Numbered from the stretch's first letter, positions 45,895-54,920 are shown. The stretch: DNA of 64,000 bases from Trebonia kvetii (GCF_007827045.1 NZ_RPFW01000009.1:1-64000), one strand, 5' to 3'. Notes: a model not told the origin generated them from the sequence alone. Program-made: numbers and translations.

Positions 45895-46875
45895 TCAGTC
45901 GAGGAAGCCATGCGCGCGCCACACCGCCGCGGCGGCCGGGTGCAGCGGCACGTCCTGCGGTGTGGCCGGCGACTCGCGGGCCATCCGGTCCAGCGGCAGC
46001 GGCGGCTGGGTGGGCCCGCCGATGTCCCACGCGATCGAGTCGCGCTTGGCGATCAGCGCCAGGCAGAACTTCTCGATCAGCCTGTCCGGCGCGCTTGCCC
46101 GGCAGTAGATCGGCCAGCCGCTGTAGTCCACGGTGAGGATGTCGCCGGGCAGCGACGGGTACCGGGCCTGTTCGAGCAGCCCGCGGCGGAAACCCTGGCC
46201 CTCCAGGGCCGTGAGGTGCGCCGGGTCGAGCGCGAGGAACTCCGCGCCTGCCCCGGCCACCAGGTCGGCCCACATGATTACGCCCTCGTCGAAGATCGCG
46301 TCGATCTCGCCCGCCGCGAGCCGTCCGATCCGGGACGGGTCGTTCGGCATCGGCTGGTCACGGACGATCTCGCCGCCCCACGCCTCGATGTCGGCGAGGC
46401 TGAAACCGTGCTCGCGCAGCACCACGTCCACCATGATGGGCGTGCCCGCGTCAATCGAGCCGCGTACCGACACGCGCAGCGGGTAACGCCGCGCGGCGAT
46501 GTCCTCCAGGTGAGTGAACCCCAGCCGCGACGCGACCGCGAAGCCAAGCTGGTCGTAATGCGGCAGCACCGCGACGGCCGCCACGTCCTTGACGCTGCCG
46601 AACGCACCGGTGCCGCGGTGCGCCATCGTCAGCATCGCCGCCGGGTTGAGTATCGACACGTCGACCCGGCCGGCGTGCACCTCCTCGATCACGTCTGGCT
46701 GGTTCGCGCCGTAGAAGCTGAACCGGCCGGGACCGGTGTGGCTCTCCATGACGACGGACACCGCGCGCTGCGACCAGTCGCCGTCCAGCATCATCTGCCG
46801 TGCGACGTCGAGGAAGAGCATCGGCCTCAGGTTCGTCGGGTCCACGGGGGCGACGGGGCGAAACTCAGCTGCCAA
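45895..46875 (-). CDS. TAXI/NMT1-type solute-binding protein-like, no signal peptide
   Basis: 326 residues. GRFSFYGANQPDVIEEVHAGRVDVSILNPAAMLTMAHRG and VAVLPHYDQLGFAVASRLG, with VSVRGSIDAGTPIMVDVVLREHG, match TAXI-family TRAP or NMT1-like binding domains. Unlike true binding proteins it starts without a signal peptide. TTG 46875 is selected because AAGGAGG is exactly five bases upstream; the longer ATG 46918 start gives MGFFAGAVAVAKED, still not a convincing signal. No TRAP membrane genes are near. A cytosolic ligand sensor or a moonlighting enzyme is possible. Confidence 0.75.
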   Translation of the reverse strand: MAAEFRPVAPVDPTNLRPMLFLDVARQMMLDGDWSQRAVSVVMESHTGPGRFSFYGANQPDVIEEVHAGRVDVSILNPAAMLTMAHRGTGAFGSVKDVAAVAVLPHYDQLGFAVASRLGFTHLEDIAARRYPLRVSVRGSIDAGTPIMVDVVLREHGFSLADIEAWGGEIVRDQPMPNDPSRIGRLAAGEIDAIFDEGVIMWADLVAGAGAEFLALDPAHLTALEGQGFRRGLLEQARYPSLPGDILTVDYSGWPIYCRASAPDRLIEKFCLALIAKRDSIAWDIGGPTQPPLPLDRMARESPATPQDVPLHPAAAAVWRAHGFLD

Positions 46876-46980
46876 GGGGTCCTCCTTCGCTACCGCTACC
46901 GCTCCTGCGAAGAATCCCATCAGCCGAAGATGATCTTCGCAACCGGGCAGGTCCGGGCACCCACGGGAGGGTGGGGAGGA

Positions 46981-47007
46981 CGGCGGAGCCACGAACCCGT
47001 TCGGGAT
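46981..47007 (-). repeat. 27-bp repeat, copy flanking the adh gene at its 3' side
   Basis: On the minus strand this reads atcccgaacgggttc then gtggctccgccg. It is identical to 48115-48141 on the plus strand, so the two copies form a 1.16-kb inverted-repeat frame around the alcohol dehydrogenase gene. The core cgaac-gg-gttcg is itself palindromic. Confidence 0.9.
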
Positions 47008-47023
47008 AGGGAAAGAACGCGGC

Positions 47024-48040
47024 CTACGGGACGAGCACCGCGGCGCCGTCGAAGCGGCCGGCCTTGAGGTCGGCGAGGGCGCGGTCGGCGGCATCGAGCG
47101 GGTAGCGGTGCGTGGTGACCGCGAGCTTGTGCGCGGCGGCGAAGGCGAGGAACTCGCGGGCGTCCTGCCGGGTGTTCGACGTGACGCTGCGCAGCTGGCG
47201 CTCCTGGAACAGGTACCTGTGGTAGTCGAGCGGCGGGATGTCGGTCAGGTAGATGCCGGCGATGGCGAGCGTGCCGCCCCGGTCGAGCGCGGCGAGCGCG
47301 GGCGGCACCAGGTCACCGACCGGCGCGAACATGATCGCGGCGTCAAGCGGCTCGGGTGGCATGTCCGCGGGCCCGCCGACGAAGGCGGCGCCGAGCGATC
47401 TGGCAAGCTCCCGCGCCTGCTCGCCCCGGGTCATCACGGACACGGTGGCGCCCTGCGCGAGTGCGACCTGCGCGGCCAGGTGCGCGCTGCCGCCGAAGCC
47501 GTAAAGGCCGAGCCGGCCCCCTGGCGCCAGCGCGGCCCGCTTCAGCGCGCGGTAGCCGATGATGCCGGCGCACAGCAGCGGCGCCAGCTCCACGTCTGAG
47601 TAACCCGGGGGCAGCGGGTGCGCGTAGGCCGCAGGGACCGTGAGGTATTCGGCGTAGCCGCCGTCGGCGTCCCAGCCGGTGTACACCGAGGACGGGCACA
47701 GGTTCTCCGCGCAGCGCAGGCAGTACCGGCAGGTGCCGTCCGTCGAGCGCAGCCACGCGGCACCCGCGCGGTCGCCTATGGCGAAGCCGGCCATATCGCC
47801 AGGCCCGGCCGCCACCACCTCGCCGACCACCTCGTGCCCGGGCGTCACCCCCGGCCGGTGCACCGGCAGGTCGCCCTCGGCCACGTGCAGGTCGGTGCGG
47901 CACACCCCGCAGGCGAGCACCCGCAGCAGCAGCTCGCCCGGACCCGGCTCGGGCACCGGAACGTCCCGCGCCACCAGCGGCCCCACGCCGTCCCCGCCCC
48001 CATCGACCGGCCCCGGCCGGTCCACGTGCCACGATCGCAT
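47024..48040 (-). CDS. Zinc-dependent alcohol dehydrogenase family protein
   Basis: 338 residues of the MDR superfamily. The catalytic zinc site is formed by CGVCRTDLH (Cys38 region) and TPGHEVVGEV (His-Glu), with a later Cys. The structural zinc lobe has four Cys in GTCRYCLRCAENLC. The Rossmann loop is LGLYGFGGSAHLAAQVAL. It resembles AdhA-type dehydrogenases that act on primary alcohols or aldehydes with NAD(P). Inverted repeats flank it at both sides. Confidence 0.9.
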   Translation of the reverse strand: MRSWHVDRPGPVDGGGDGVGPLVARDVPVPEPGPGELLLRVLACGVCRTDLHVAEGDLPVHRPGVTPGHEVVGEVVAAGPGDMAGFAIGDRAGAAWLRSTDGTCRYCLRCAENLCPSSVYTGWDADGGYAEYLTVPAAYAHPLPPGYSDVELAPLLCAGIIGYRALKRAALAPGGRLGLYGFGGSAHLAAQVALAQGATVSVMTRGEQARELARSLGAAFVGGPADMPPEPLDAAIMFAPVGDLVPPALAALDRGGTLAIAGIYLTDIPPLDYHRYLFQERQLRSVTSNTRQDAREFLAFAAAHKLAVTTHRYPLDAADRALADLKAGRFDGAAVLVP

Positions 48041-48114
48041 CGCCTTACCTTAACCCCGGCTCCGCGGCCGGTGGCAGGTCCCCGATCCGCAACGGTTTGC
48101 GTCGCGAATCCGTC

Positions 48115-48141
48115 ATCCCGAACGGGTTCGTGGCTCCGCCG
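48115..48141 (+). repeat. 27-bp repeat, copy flanking the adh gene at its 5' side
   Basis: Identical, in opposite orientation, to 46981-47007. It lies in the 184-bp gap between the histidine phosphatase and alcohol dehydrogenase genes, 74 bp upstream of the adh start. Confidence 0.9.
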
Positions 48142-48224
48142 GCTGCCGCCGCGCGTAATCGCGGGCGGCAGCTGGCCTTCGTCCGTCGCAGCTGGCCGCG
48201 GCGGACGCGAGTGCCCGCCCCGCG

Positions 48225-48845
48225 CTATCCGTGCCGCGCGTCGTCAGGCGGCCGCAGTGGCCGGATCTCGGCGGTGCCGAATGACGGCACGCTCCGGTGC
48301 CGTGACGGCTCCACGCCGAGGAAGCCCGCCGCAAGGATGGCGAGCGTGTCGCCGTGGGATACGAGGAGGATGTCCGCGCCGGCATGCCGGCGCTCTAGCT
48401 CCGCGATGAGCGCTACGGTTCGGTCGAGCACCGCCGTCACGGGCTCGACCCCGTCGGGCACCGGGCCGGGCGCCGGGCTGGCGCCCGCTTCGGCCTGGTC
48501 GGCCGTCCAGACTCGCGCATACCCGGCGGCAGGCGACCCGTCAAGTTCGCCGAAGGACCGCTCGCGCAGCTCCTCGGCGGCGACCACCTCGGCCGCGCCG
48601 ATCCGTTCGCGCACGATCTGCGCGGTCTGCCACGCGCGGGTGAAGTCCGAGGAGCGGATGACCGTCCGGTCGCTAAGCCCGCAGCAGCCTGCCGCCGCGG
48701 CCGCCTGCAGGCGGCCGCGGTCGGACAGGCCGTAGTCGCCGCTCCTGTCGGTCTCGATGCGGCTGACGATGAGCCCGGCGACGTTCGCCTTGCTCTCGCC
48801 GTGCCGCATGCCGAAGTACCGGTTCGCCAGGCGATCGAGGTTCAT
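48225..48845 (-). CDS. Histidine phosphatase family protein (phosphoglycerate-mutase-like)
   Basis: 206 residues. FGMRHGESKAN is the RHG catalytic motif (His15 nucleophile), RSSDFTRAWQTAQIV gives the second Arg, ELRERSFGELDG the acid and ILLVSHGDTLAIL the second His. Substrate cannot be assigned; such proteins range from mutases to nucleotide phosphatases. It lies 9 bases downstream of malate synthase, in the same direction, so co-transcription is likely. Confidence 0.9.
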   Translation of the reverse strand: MNLDRLANRYFGMRHGESKANVAGLIVSRIETDRSGDYGLSDRGRLQAAAAAGCCGLSDRTVIRSSDFTRAWQTAQIVRERIGAAEVVAAEELRERSFGELDGSPAAGYARVWTADQAEAGASPAPGPVPDGVEPVTAVLDRTVALIAELERRHAGADILLVSHGDTLAILAAGFLGVEPSRHRSVPSFGTAEIRPLRPPDDARHG

Positions 48846-48854
48846 GACCCGGGG

Positions 48855-51044
48855 TCAGCGGTGCGCGGCCTTGGCCTCGCGGCGGCGGCGATGCAAGATC
48901 GGCTCGGTGTAGCCGTTCGGCTGGCTGGCGCCCTGGAAGATGAGGTCGCTCGCGGCGGCGAACGCGATGCTCGCGTCGAAGTCGGGTGCCATCGGGCGGT
49001 AGACGGGGTCGCCCGCGTTCTGCGCGTCGACGACCGCGGCGAGGCGGCGCAGGCTCTCGGTTACCTGCTCGGTGCTCACCACGCCGTGCCGCAGCCAGTT
49101 CGCGAGCAGCTGGCTGGAGATGCGCAGGGTCGCCCGGTCCTCCATGAGCGCCACGTCGTTGATGTCGGGGACCTTGGAGCAGCCGATGCCCTGGTCGACC
49201 CAGCGGACCACATAGCCGAGTATCGACTGGACGTTGGTGTCGACCTCCGCCTGCTTGTCTTGCGCGCTCCAGCTCGCCGGATCGCCGAGCGGTAGGTGCA
49301 GCAGGTCGTCGAGCCGCACCGGTGGGCGGCCCGCCAGCTCGCGCTGCCGCTGCGCGACGTCGACCCGGTGGTAGTGCAGCGCGTGCAGGGTCGCGGCGGT
49401 GGGGGAGGGAACCCAGGCGGTGCTGGCACCCGCCCGCGGGTGCGCGATCTTCTGTGCCAGCATGTCGGCCATCAGGTCCGGCATCGTCCACATGCCCTTG
49501 CCGATCTGCGCGCGACCGGCGAGCCCGTGCGCGAGGCCGACGTCCACGTTGCTGTCTTCGTAGGCGAGGATCCACGGCTGCGTCTTCATCGCGGCCTTGC
49601 GGACCATCGGACCCGCCTCGAACGAGGTGTGCATCTCGTCGCCTGAACGGTCGAGGAAGCCGGTGTTGATGAACACGATCCTGTCGCCCGCCGCCTTGAC
49701 GCACGCGGCGAGGTTCACCGAGGTCCGCCGTTCCTCGTCCATCAGCCCGATCTTGAGTGTGCGGTGCGGGAGGCCGAGCAGTTCCTCCACCCGGGAGAAC
49801 AAGGTGACGGTGAACGCCACCTCCTCGGGCCCGTGCTGCTTGGGCTTGACGATGTAGACCGACCCCTTCGTGCCGTTGCGCCACGGCGAGTCCGCGCGCA
49901 GGCCGGGCAGCGCCGTCAGGCTGGTCACGATCGCGTCCAGAATGCCCTCCTGGACCTCCGCGCCGTCGGCGTCGAGGACGGCGTCGGTGGTCATCAGGTG
50001 GCCGACGTTCCTGACGAGCAGCAGCGACCGGCCGGTCAGGGCGAACGGGGCGCCGGACGGGTCCGTGTAGCCGCGGTCTGGCTCGAGGCGGCGGGTGAAC
50101 GTCCGGCCGCCCTTCTCCACCGGCGCGGTCAGCTCGCCGGTGTTCAGGCCAAGCCAGTTGCGGTAGGCGGCGACCTTGTCCTCGGCGTCCACCGCGGCGA
50201 CCGAGTCCTCGAAGTCGACGATCGTGGTGACCGCGGCCTCCACGACGACGTCCTGGACGCCGGCCTTATCGGTGGCGCCGATGCGGCCCGCGCGGTCGAT
50301 CGCGATCTCGATGTGCAGGCCGTGGTGGCGCAGCAGGATCGCGGACGGCGCGCCCGGGTCGCCTGCGTAGCCGGCGAATACGGCGGGATCGGCGAGCTTG
50401 GCCGTGCCGTCGGCGGCCGTGCCGTCTGTGAAGTGGGCGGCGAGCCCGGCGGCGCTGACCGTGTAGCCGGTCACATCCCGGTGCGACGCGCCGCCGAGCG
50501 GCACCACCTCATCGAGGAAGTCGCGGACCGTGTCGATCACCCGCTGGCCGCGGACCGGGTTGTAGCCGCCCTGCCTGGTCGCGCCGCCATCCTCGCCGAT
50601 CGCGTCGGTCCCGTACAGCGCGTCATACAGCGAGCCCCAGCGGGCGTTGGCCGCGTTGAGCGCGAACCGCCCGTTGCTGACAGGCACCACGAGCTGCGGT
50701 CCGGCGAGCGTGGCGATCTCCGCGTCGGCGTTCTCCGTGGTCACCTGGAACGGGCCAGGATCGGGCAGCAGGTAGCCGATCTCGGTGAGGAACGCCTGGT
50801 AGGCGACCGCGTCCACTGCCTGGCCTGCGTGTCCGCGGTGCCAGGCGTCGATCGACGCCTGCAGCTCGTCGCGCCGGGCGAGCAGCGCCCGGTTGACCGG
50901 CGTCAGGTCGGCGACGATGCGCGACACGCCCGCCCAGAAGCCGGCCGCGTCGGCGATACCCGCCGCGGGCAGCGCCTCCTCCTCGATGAACGCGTGCAGG
51001 CTGCGCGCGACCTGGAGCGCGCCGGCCGGGATCCGGTCAGTCAC
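48855..51044 (-). CDS. glcB: Malate synthase G
   Basis: 729 residues, the usual size of monomeric isoform G. TDRIPAGALQVARSLHAFIEEEALP is the typical N-terminus; VTTIVDFEDSVAAVDAEDKVAAYRNWLGL carries the catalytic Asp/Glu cluster; GSVYIVKPKQHGPEEVAF and RTLKIGLMDEERRTSVNL hold the catalytic Arg and metal-binding residues; MPDLMADMLAQKIAHPRAGASTAWVPSPTAATLHALHYH closes the active site. Condenses glyoxylate and acetyl-CoA to malate. GTG 51044 is chosen because agaggtg precedes it and the N-terminus then matches the family; GTG 51053 is upstream in frame. Isocitrate lyase is not in the window. Confidence 0.95.
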   Translation of the reverse strand: MTDRIPAGALQVARSLHAFIEEEALPAAGIADAAGFWAGVSRIVADLTPVNRALLARRDELQASIDAWHRGHAGQAVDAVAYQAFLTEIGYLLPDPGPFQVTTENADAEIATLAGPQLVVPVSNGRFALNAANARWGSLYDALYGTDAIGEDGGATRQGGYNPVRGQRVIDTVRDFLDEVVPLGGASHRDVTGYTVSAAGLAAHFTDGTAADGTAKLADPAVFAGYAGDPGAPSAILLRHHGLHIEIAIDRAGRIGATDKAGVQDVVVEAAVTTIVDFEDSVAAVDAEDKVAAYRNWLGLNTGELTAPVEKGGRTFTRRLEPDRGYTDPSGAPFALTGRSLLLVRNVGHLMTTDAVLDADGAEVQEGILDAIVTSLTALPGLRADSPWRNGTKGSVYIVKPKQHGPEEVAFTVTLFSRVEELLGLPHRTLKIGLMDEERRTSVNLAACVKAAGDRIVFINTGFLDRSGDEMHTSFEAGPMVRKAAMKTQPWILAYEDSNVDVGLAHGLAGRAQIGKGMWTMPDLMADMLAQKIAHPRAGASTAWVPSPTAATLHALHYHRVDVAQRQRELAGRPPVRLDDLLHLPLGDPASWSAQDKQAEVDTNVQSILGYVVRWVDQGIGCSKVPDINDVALMEDRATLRISSQLLANWLRHGVVSTEQVTESLRRLAAVVDAQNAGDPVYRPMAPDFDASIAFAAASDLIFQGASQPNGYTEPILHRRRREAKAAHR

Positions 51045-51080
51045 GGGTATCACCTCTGTCTCGGTCGGGACTTACGGCAA

Positions 51081-51097
51081 ATTTCGTATTGCGAAAT
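51081..51097. promoter_or_regulatory. IclR-type operator palindrome between glcB and its regulator
   Basis: atttcg-tattg-cgaaat is a perfect 6-bp-arm palindrome 37 bases upstream of the glcB start, in the divergent 158-bp region shared with the IclR gene. The AT-rich surroundings stand out in this genome. Size, symmetry and position fit an IclR operator. Confidence 0.65.
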
Positions 51098-51202
51098 CTT
51101 ACGTTCGCATGATGAAATACTGGCTGGACCATAGGCTGCGGCGCACCCAGCCGTCAAGGCCCAGTGTCGTCTAGCGGCTTGAGCCATGAGAACGGGGGAC
51201 CC

Positions 51203-51970
51203 ATGACCGAGGACGGCCGTCCCGGACGGGGAGGCGGTCCCGGCGGTGTGCAGTCCCTGCACCGCGCGCTCGACGTGCTCGAGGCACTGTCGGCGGCCGG
51301 CGGGACCGCCTCGCTCAGCGACCTCGCCGCCGCCTGCCGCCTGCCGCTGCCGACGCTGCACCGGCTTGCCGCGACCCTCGCCGGCCGCGGCTACCTGCGC
51401 CAGCTGCCCGACCGCCGTTACTGCCTGGGCTCGCGGCTCGTCCCGCTCGGCGGGGCCGCGCACGCGCTGCTCGGCGAACGGGCGCTGCCGGTGCTTGGCC
51501 GGCTCGCCGAGCTGACCGGCGAGTCGGCCAACCTCGCGGTGCTGACCCAGGGCAGCGCCGAGTACGTGGCGCAGGCCACCGGCAGCCACGCCATGCGCAT
51601 CTTCACCGAGGTGGGCAACCGGGTCGCGCTGCACTGCACCGGCGTCGGCAAGGCGCTGCTCGCCAGCGTTCCCGCCGCGCAGACTAGGCGGCTGATCGAG
51701 GCGGCCGCGCTGACCGCGCGGACCCCGACCACGATCACCGACCCGGCCGCGCTGCACGCGGAGATCGCGCTGATCCGCACCCGCGGCTACGCGCTCGACG
51801 AGGGCGAGATGGAGATCGGCGTCCGCTGCGTGGCGGTGGGGATTCCCGGGGCGCTGCCGATGGCCGTCTCGGTGTCCGGGCCGGCATCGCGGATGTCCGA
51901 CGAACTCGTCGGCACCGCCGTTTCCGCGCTGCGCGCGGCCAGCGCCGACCTGGCGGCGCGTCTTTCCTGA
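51203..51970 (+). CDS. IclR-family transcriptional regulator
   Basis: 255 residues. Winged HTH LSDLAAACRLPLPTLHRLAATLAGRGYLRQ (about residues 41-70) and an IclR effector domain with LHCTGVGKALLASVP and a segment ending EMEIGVRCVAVGIP, where the glyoxylate/pyruvate-type ligand site lies. ATG 51203 follows gggggacc; the longer frame to 51164 is less likely. Divergent from glcB, so regulation of malate synthase by glyoxylate or a related acid is likely. Confidence 0.9.
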   Translation: MTEDGRPGRGGGPGGVQSLHRALDVLEALSAAGGTASLSDLAAACRLPLPTLHRLAATLAGRGYLRQLPDRRYCLGSRLVPLGGAAHALLGERALPVLGRLAELTGESANLAVLTQGSAEYVAQATGSHAMRIFTEVGNRVALHCTGVGKALLASVPAAQTRRLIEAAALTARTPTTITDPAALHAEIALIRTRGYALDEGEMEIGVRCVAVGIPGALPMAVSVSGPASRMSDELVGTAVSALRAASADLAARLS

Positions 51971-52067
51971 CCGGGACATCGCTTCGCCCGTCGGTCCCGC
52001 CTCCGGTGACCGCGCGACACCGCGGCGCGGCGGCGTGGTTGCCCGCGCGCCGGGAGGCCTCTTCGGG

Positions 52068-53003
52068 TTAGCGGGGCAGCCGGCCCGCGTAGGTCAGGGC
52101 GAAGTCGCGGAACGCGGCCGCCGGTGCGGTCAGCGGCCGGTCAGCGGGCCAGGCGATGCCGATGGTGCGGGCCGCCTTCGGCGTGGTGATGGGCACCGCG
52201 ACGACCGCGGGGTCGGCGAGGGACGACGCGGTGGCGGGCAGCAACGACACGCCGAGCCCGGCGCCGACCAGGCCGCGCGCGGTGTCTGCCTCCTCGCCCT
52301 CGAAGGTGATCCGCGGCTCGAACCCCGCCGCGCGGAACAGGCCGTCGGTGATCGCCCGCAGGCCGTAGCCGGGCTCCATGACGATGAAGTCCTCATCGGC
52401 GGCCTCCGTCAGCGGCACGCCGTCGTGCCGCCGCGCCGCGAGCCGGTGCCCGGCGGGGACGTACAGGTCGATCCGCTGCTCGTCGAGCCCGCGGGAGCGC
52501 AGATCAGGCGCCTGCGGCAGCGGCGCGGTCAGGCACAGGTCGATCTCGCCGTCTCGCAGCCGGGCGAGCAGCCCGTGCCCGCCGTCTTGCACAAGCGCGA
52601 ACCTGATCAGCGGGTGCCCGGCACGGAACTCCTTCAGCAGCCGCGGCACGGTCTGCCCGCCGAGCGTGTGCAGAAAGCCGAGCGCCACCCGGCCGCGGCC
52701 GGGATGCGCCTCGGCCGCGAGGCGCTCGACGGTGCCGGACAGGGTCGCGATGGTCCGCTCGGCGGCGTCGAGCAGGGCGCGGCCATGCCGGGTCAGCCGG
52801 ATCGACCGGCCGGGACGAGTGAACAGCGGCACGCCGAGATCGGCCTCGAGCCGGGCGATCGACCGGGACAGCGTGGGCTGCGGTACGCGCAGGAGTTCGG
52901 CGGCGCGGGTGAGGTGCTCCTCGCGGGCGACGACGGCGAACTGGCGCAGCCGCGGCACGAGGGCGTCGAGGGCGGCTTCCGCCTGGTCGGCAGGCTCATT
53001 CAT
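52068..53003 (-). CDS. LysR-family transcriptional regulator
   Basis: 311 residues. HTH: LRQFAVVAREEHLTRAAELLRVPQPTLSRSIARLEADLGVPLFTRPGR (about residues 20-67). Effector domain starts GRVALGFLHTLGG and ends with LVGAGLGVSLLPA. Divergent from the MFS gene, which it probably controls. ATG 53003 has no SD, and the upstream is AT-rich, compatible with a leaderless message. Confidence 0.92.
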   Translation of the reverse strand: MNEPADQAEAALDALVPRLRQFAVVAREEHLTRAAELLRVPQPTLSRSIARLEADLGVPLFTRPGRSIRLTRHGRALLDAAERTIATLSGTVERLAAEAHPGRGRVALGFLHTLGGQTVPRLLKEFRAGHPLIRFALVQDGGHGLLARLRDGEIDLCLTAPLPQAPDLRSRGLDEQRIDLYVPAGHRLAARRHDGVPLTEAADEDFIVMEPGYGLRAITDGLFRAAGFEPRITFEGEEADTARGLVGAGLGVSLLPATASSLADPAVVAVPITTPKAARTIGIAWPADRPLTAPAAAFRDFALTYAGRLPR

Positions 53004-53006
53004 ATT

Positions 53007-53018
53007 TGAATTGTTTCA
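53007..53018. promoter_or_regulatory. Candidate LysR box in the LysR/MFS intergenic region
   Basis: tgaa-ttgt-ttca is a perfect small palindrome with the T-N11-A spacing of LysR sites (tttgaattgtttcac), in a 67-bp AT-rich gap between divergent starts. Confidence 0.45.
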
Positions 53019-53070
53019 CGAGTTTTCATGCATTGGACGTATCGAAGTGCGCGGGCTTAGCGTCGTTGGC

Positions 53071-54300
53071 GTGACCCTCGCCCCGGAGCAGACCAGCCAG
53101 CAGACGACAGGGCGGCAGACGGCACGGCTGCGGCACGGCGACCCGGGGATGCGGCGGGTCAGGCTCGGGCTGTTCGCGGCGGGCCTGGCGACGTTCGCGC
53201 TGCTCTACACGCCCCAGCCGCTGCTGCCGCTGCTGTCGGGCGCGTTCCGTGCCAGTCCCGCGGGGGCGAGCCTGGCCATGTCGGCGGGCACGGCGGCGCT
53301 CGCCCTCGCGATCATCCCGGTCAGCTCCCTGTCGGAGGTGTGCGGGCGGCGCGCGGTGATGACCGTTTCGGTGCTCGCCGCGGCCGTGCTCGGCCTGGCG
53401 GCGGCGGCCTCCGTGAACCTGACCATGCTCGTCGCGGTCCGCGTCCTGCAGGGGTTCGCGCTGGCCGGCGTGCCCGCCACCGCGATGGCCTACCTCGCGG
53501 AGGAGGTCGACAGGAGCCACCTGGGCCGCGCCATGGGCCTGTACGTGGCGGGCAACGCGATCGGCGGGCTCAGCGGGCGCATCATCGCGGGCATCCTCGC
53601 CGAGCACGGCGGCTGGCGGGTTGCCGACGCGGGGGTCTCGGCGCTTGCGCTCGGCTGCGCGATCGCGTTCGCGGTCGTGCTGCCGCGGTCGGCGTTCTTC
53701 ACGCCGTCGCCGCTGCGACTGCGCGCGCTGGCCGGCACGCTCGGGCGCAACCTCGCGGATACCGGGCTACTGCGCCTGTACGTCATCGGGTTCGCGCTGA
53801 TGGGCGCGTTCGTGACCGTGTACAACTACCTGACGTTCCGGCTGAGCGCTCCGCCGTGGAGCCTGTCGAGCAGCGTCATCGGCGCCCTGTTCACGGTCTA
53901 CCTCGCGGGCACCTACACCTCGACGATGGCCGGCAGGCTAGCGGACAGAGCAGGGCGGCGCGGCGTGCTCACCGCGGGCGTGATGGTGGCCATCGCGGGC
54001 GTCGCGCTGACGCTGCCCGCGTCCATCGCCTGCATCGTGGCCGGGCTCGTGGTCATGACCGCCGGGTTCTTCGCCGCGCACTCGGTGGCGAGCGGCTGGG
54101 TCGGCGCACGGGCGCCGGTCGCGCCCGCGCAGGCCTCCGCGCTGTACCTGTGCCTGTACTACATCGGCAGCAGCGTGGCAGGGTCGGCGGGCGGCGTCTT
54201 CTGGGCACGCGGCGGATGGGCGGCGGTCGCGCTGTTCGCCGCCGTGCTGCTCGCGATCGCGCTGGCCGGGGCGGTCTCCCTCAGCTCACGGGCGCGATAG
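53071..54300 (+). CDS. MFS transporter, YnfM/AraJ-like efflux type
   Basis: About 409 residues, 12 membrane helices. First helix GLFAAGLATFALLYTPQPLLPLL is characteristic of the YnfM branch; the motif-A region is LSEVCGRRAVMTVSVL and a second lies at GRLADRAGRRGVLTAG; RVLQGFALAGVPATAMAYLAEEV is the motif-C-like helix 5 region. Proton-driven efflux of a small organic molecule is likely. GTG 53071 is used; GTG 53047 is possible. Overlaps the convergent GNAT gene by 20 bases. Confidence 0.9.
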   Translation: MTLAPEQTSQQTTGRQTARLRHGDPGMRRVRLGLFAAGLATFALLYTPQPLLPLLSGAFRASPAGASLAMSAGTAALALAIIPVSSLSEVCGRRAVMTVSVLAAAVLGLAAAASVNLTMLVAVRVLQGFALAGVPATAMAYLAEEVDRSHLGRAMGLYVAGNAIGGLSGRIIAGILAEHGGWRVADAGVSALALGCAIAFAVVLPRSAFFTPSPLRLRALAGTLGRNLADTGLLRLYVIGFALMGAFVTVYNYLTFRLSAPPWSLSSSVIGALFTVYLAGTYTSTMAGRLADRAGRRGVLTAGVMVAIAGVALTLPASIACIVAGLVVMTAGFFAAHSVASGWVGARAPVAPAQASALYLCLYYIGSSVAGSAGGVFWARGGWAAVALFAAVLLAIALAGAVSLSSRAR

Positions 54301-54775
54301 CGAACTCGTAGGCCCGCAGGGCGACGCCGGGTGCGGGCTCCCAGTCGAGGTCCGGGGTTCTGGTGAAACCGGCCGTCTCGTACAGGTGCTGTGCGGCCTT
54401 CATCGGCGGCAGCGTGCACAGCCGCAGGCGCCGCACCCCGTTCTTATCGGCCAGCTCAATGAGGGCGCGCAGCAGTTCCCTGCCGACTCCGCGCCCCTGT
54501 GCCGCCGCGGAGACGGCGAACGCTCGGACGTCCGCTTCTGTCTCGTCCCGCGCGAGCTCGCTGTCCGGGCCGTAGGTCTCGAGGGTGACCGTGCCCGCGA
54601 TCGCGCCGGTCTCGTCGGCTGCCACCAGCACCACGCAGTCGCCGCCGAACCCAAAGCCGCGCAGCGTCTCGGCGTACCCGGTGCCCTCGGACAGCACCCC
54701 GAGCGCCCGGTACGCCGCCACCCGCAGGTCCCCGACCAGTGCCTCTTCGCCAGGCTGCATCTCCCGGATCGTCAC
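54281..54775 (-). CDS. GNAT family N-acetyltransferase
   Basis: 164 residues. Motif A for acetyl-CoA binding is VRAFAVSAAAQGRGVGRELLRALIELA (Q-x-x-G-x-G/A as QGRGVG), strand beta-4 before it reads AIAGTVTLETYGP, and HLYETAGFTRTPDLDW is the conserved C-terminal part. Substrate unknown. Confidence 0.9.
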   Translation of the reverse strand: MTIREMQPGEEALVGDLRVAAYRALGVLSEGTGYAETLRGFGFGGDCVVLVAADETGAIAGTVTLETYGPDSELARDETEADVRAFAVSAAAQGRGVGRELLRALIELADKNGVRRLRLCTLPPMKAAQHLYETAGFTRTPDLDWEPAPGVALRAYEFAIAPVS

Positions 54776-54802
54776 ACCCGGACGCTACCAGCCGCACGCG
54801 CG

Positions 54803-54864
54803 CGAACGCGACCGCCAGCGAACGAGACCGTTAGCCGACGCGACCGCTAGCGAACGCACACTAG
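54803..54864. repeat. Degenerate 16-bp tandem repeat between GNAT and epimerase genes
   Basis: cgaacgcgaccgccag (54803-54818), cgaacgagaccgttag, ccgacgcgaccgctag and a shortened cgaacgcacactag follow each other directly. A fifth partial unit may begin at 54865. Confidence 0.75.
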
Positions 54865-54920
54865 CCAACGCCACGCCGGGCCTGCTTGCCCAAGGGCGCG
54901 CGCCGGCGGACAGTTGATCC

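Noticed and set aside
45895..46875. A TRAP/TAXI transport system
   Set aside because: Only a binding-protein-like gene is present; no TRAP membrane subunits lie nearby and there is no signal peptide.
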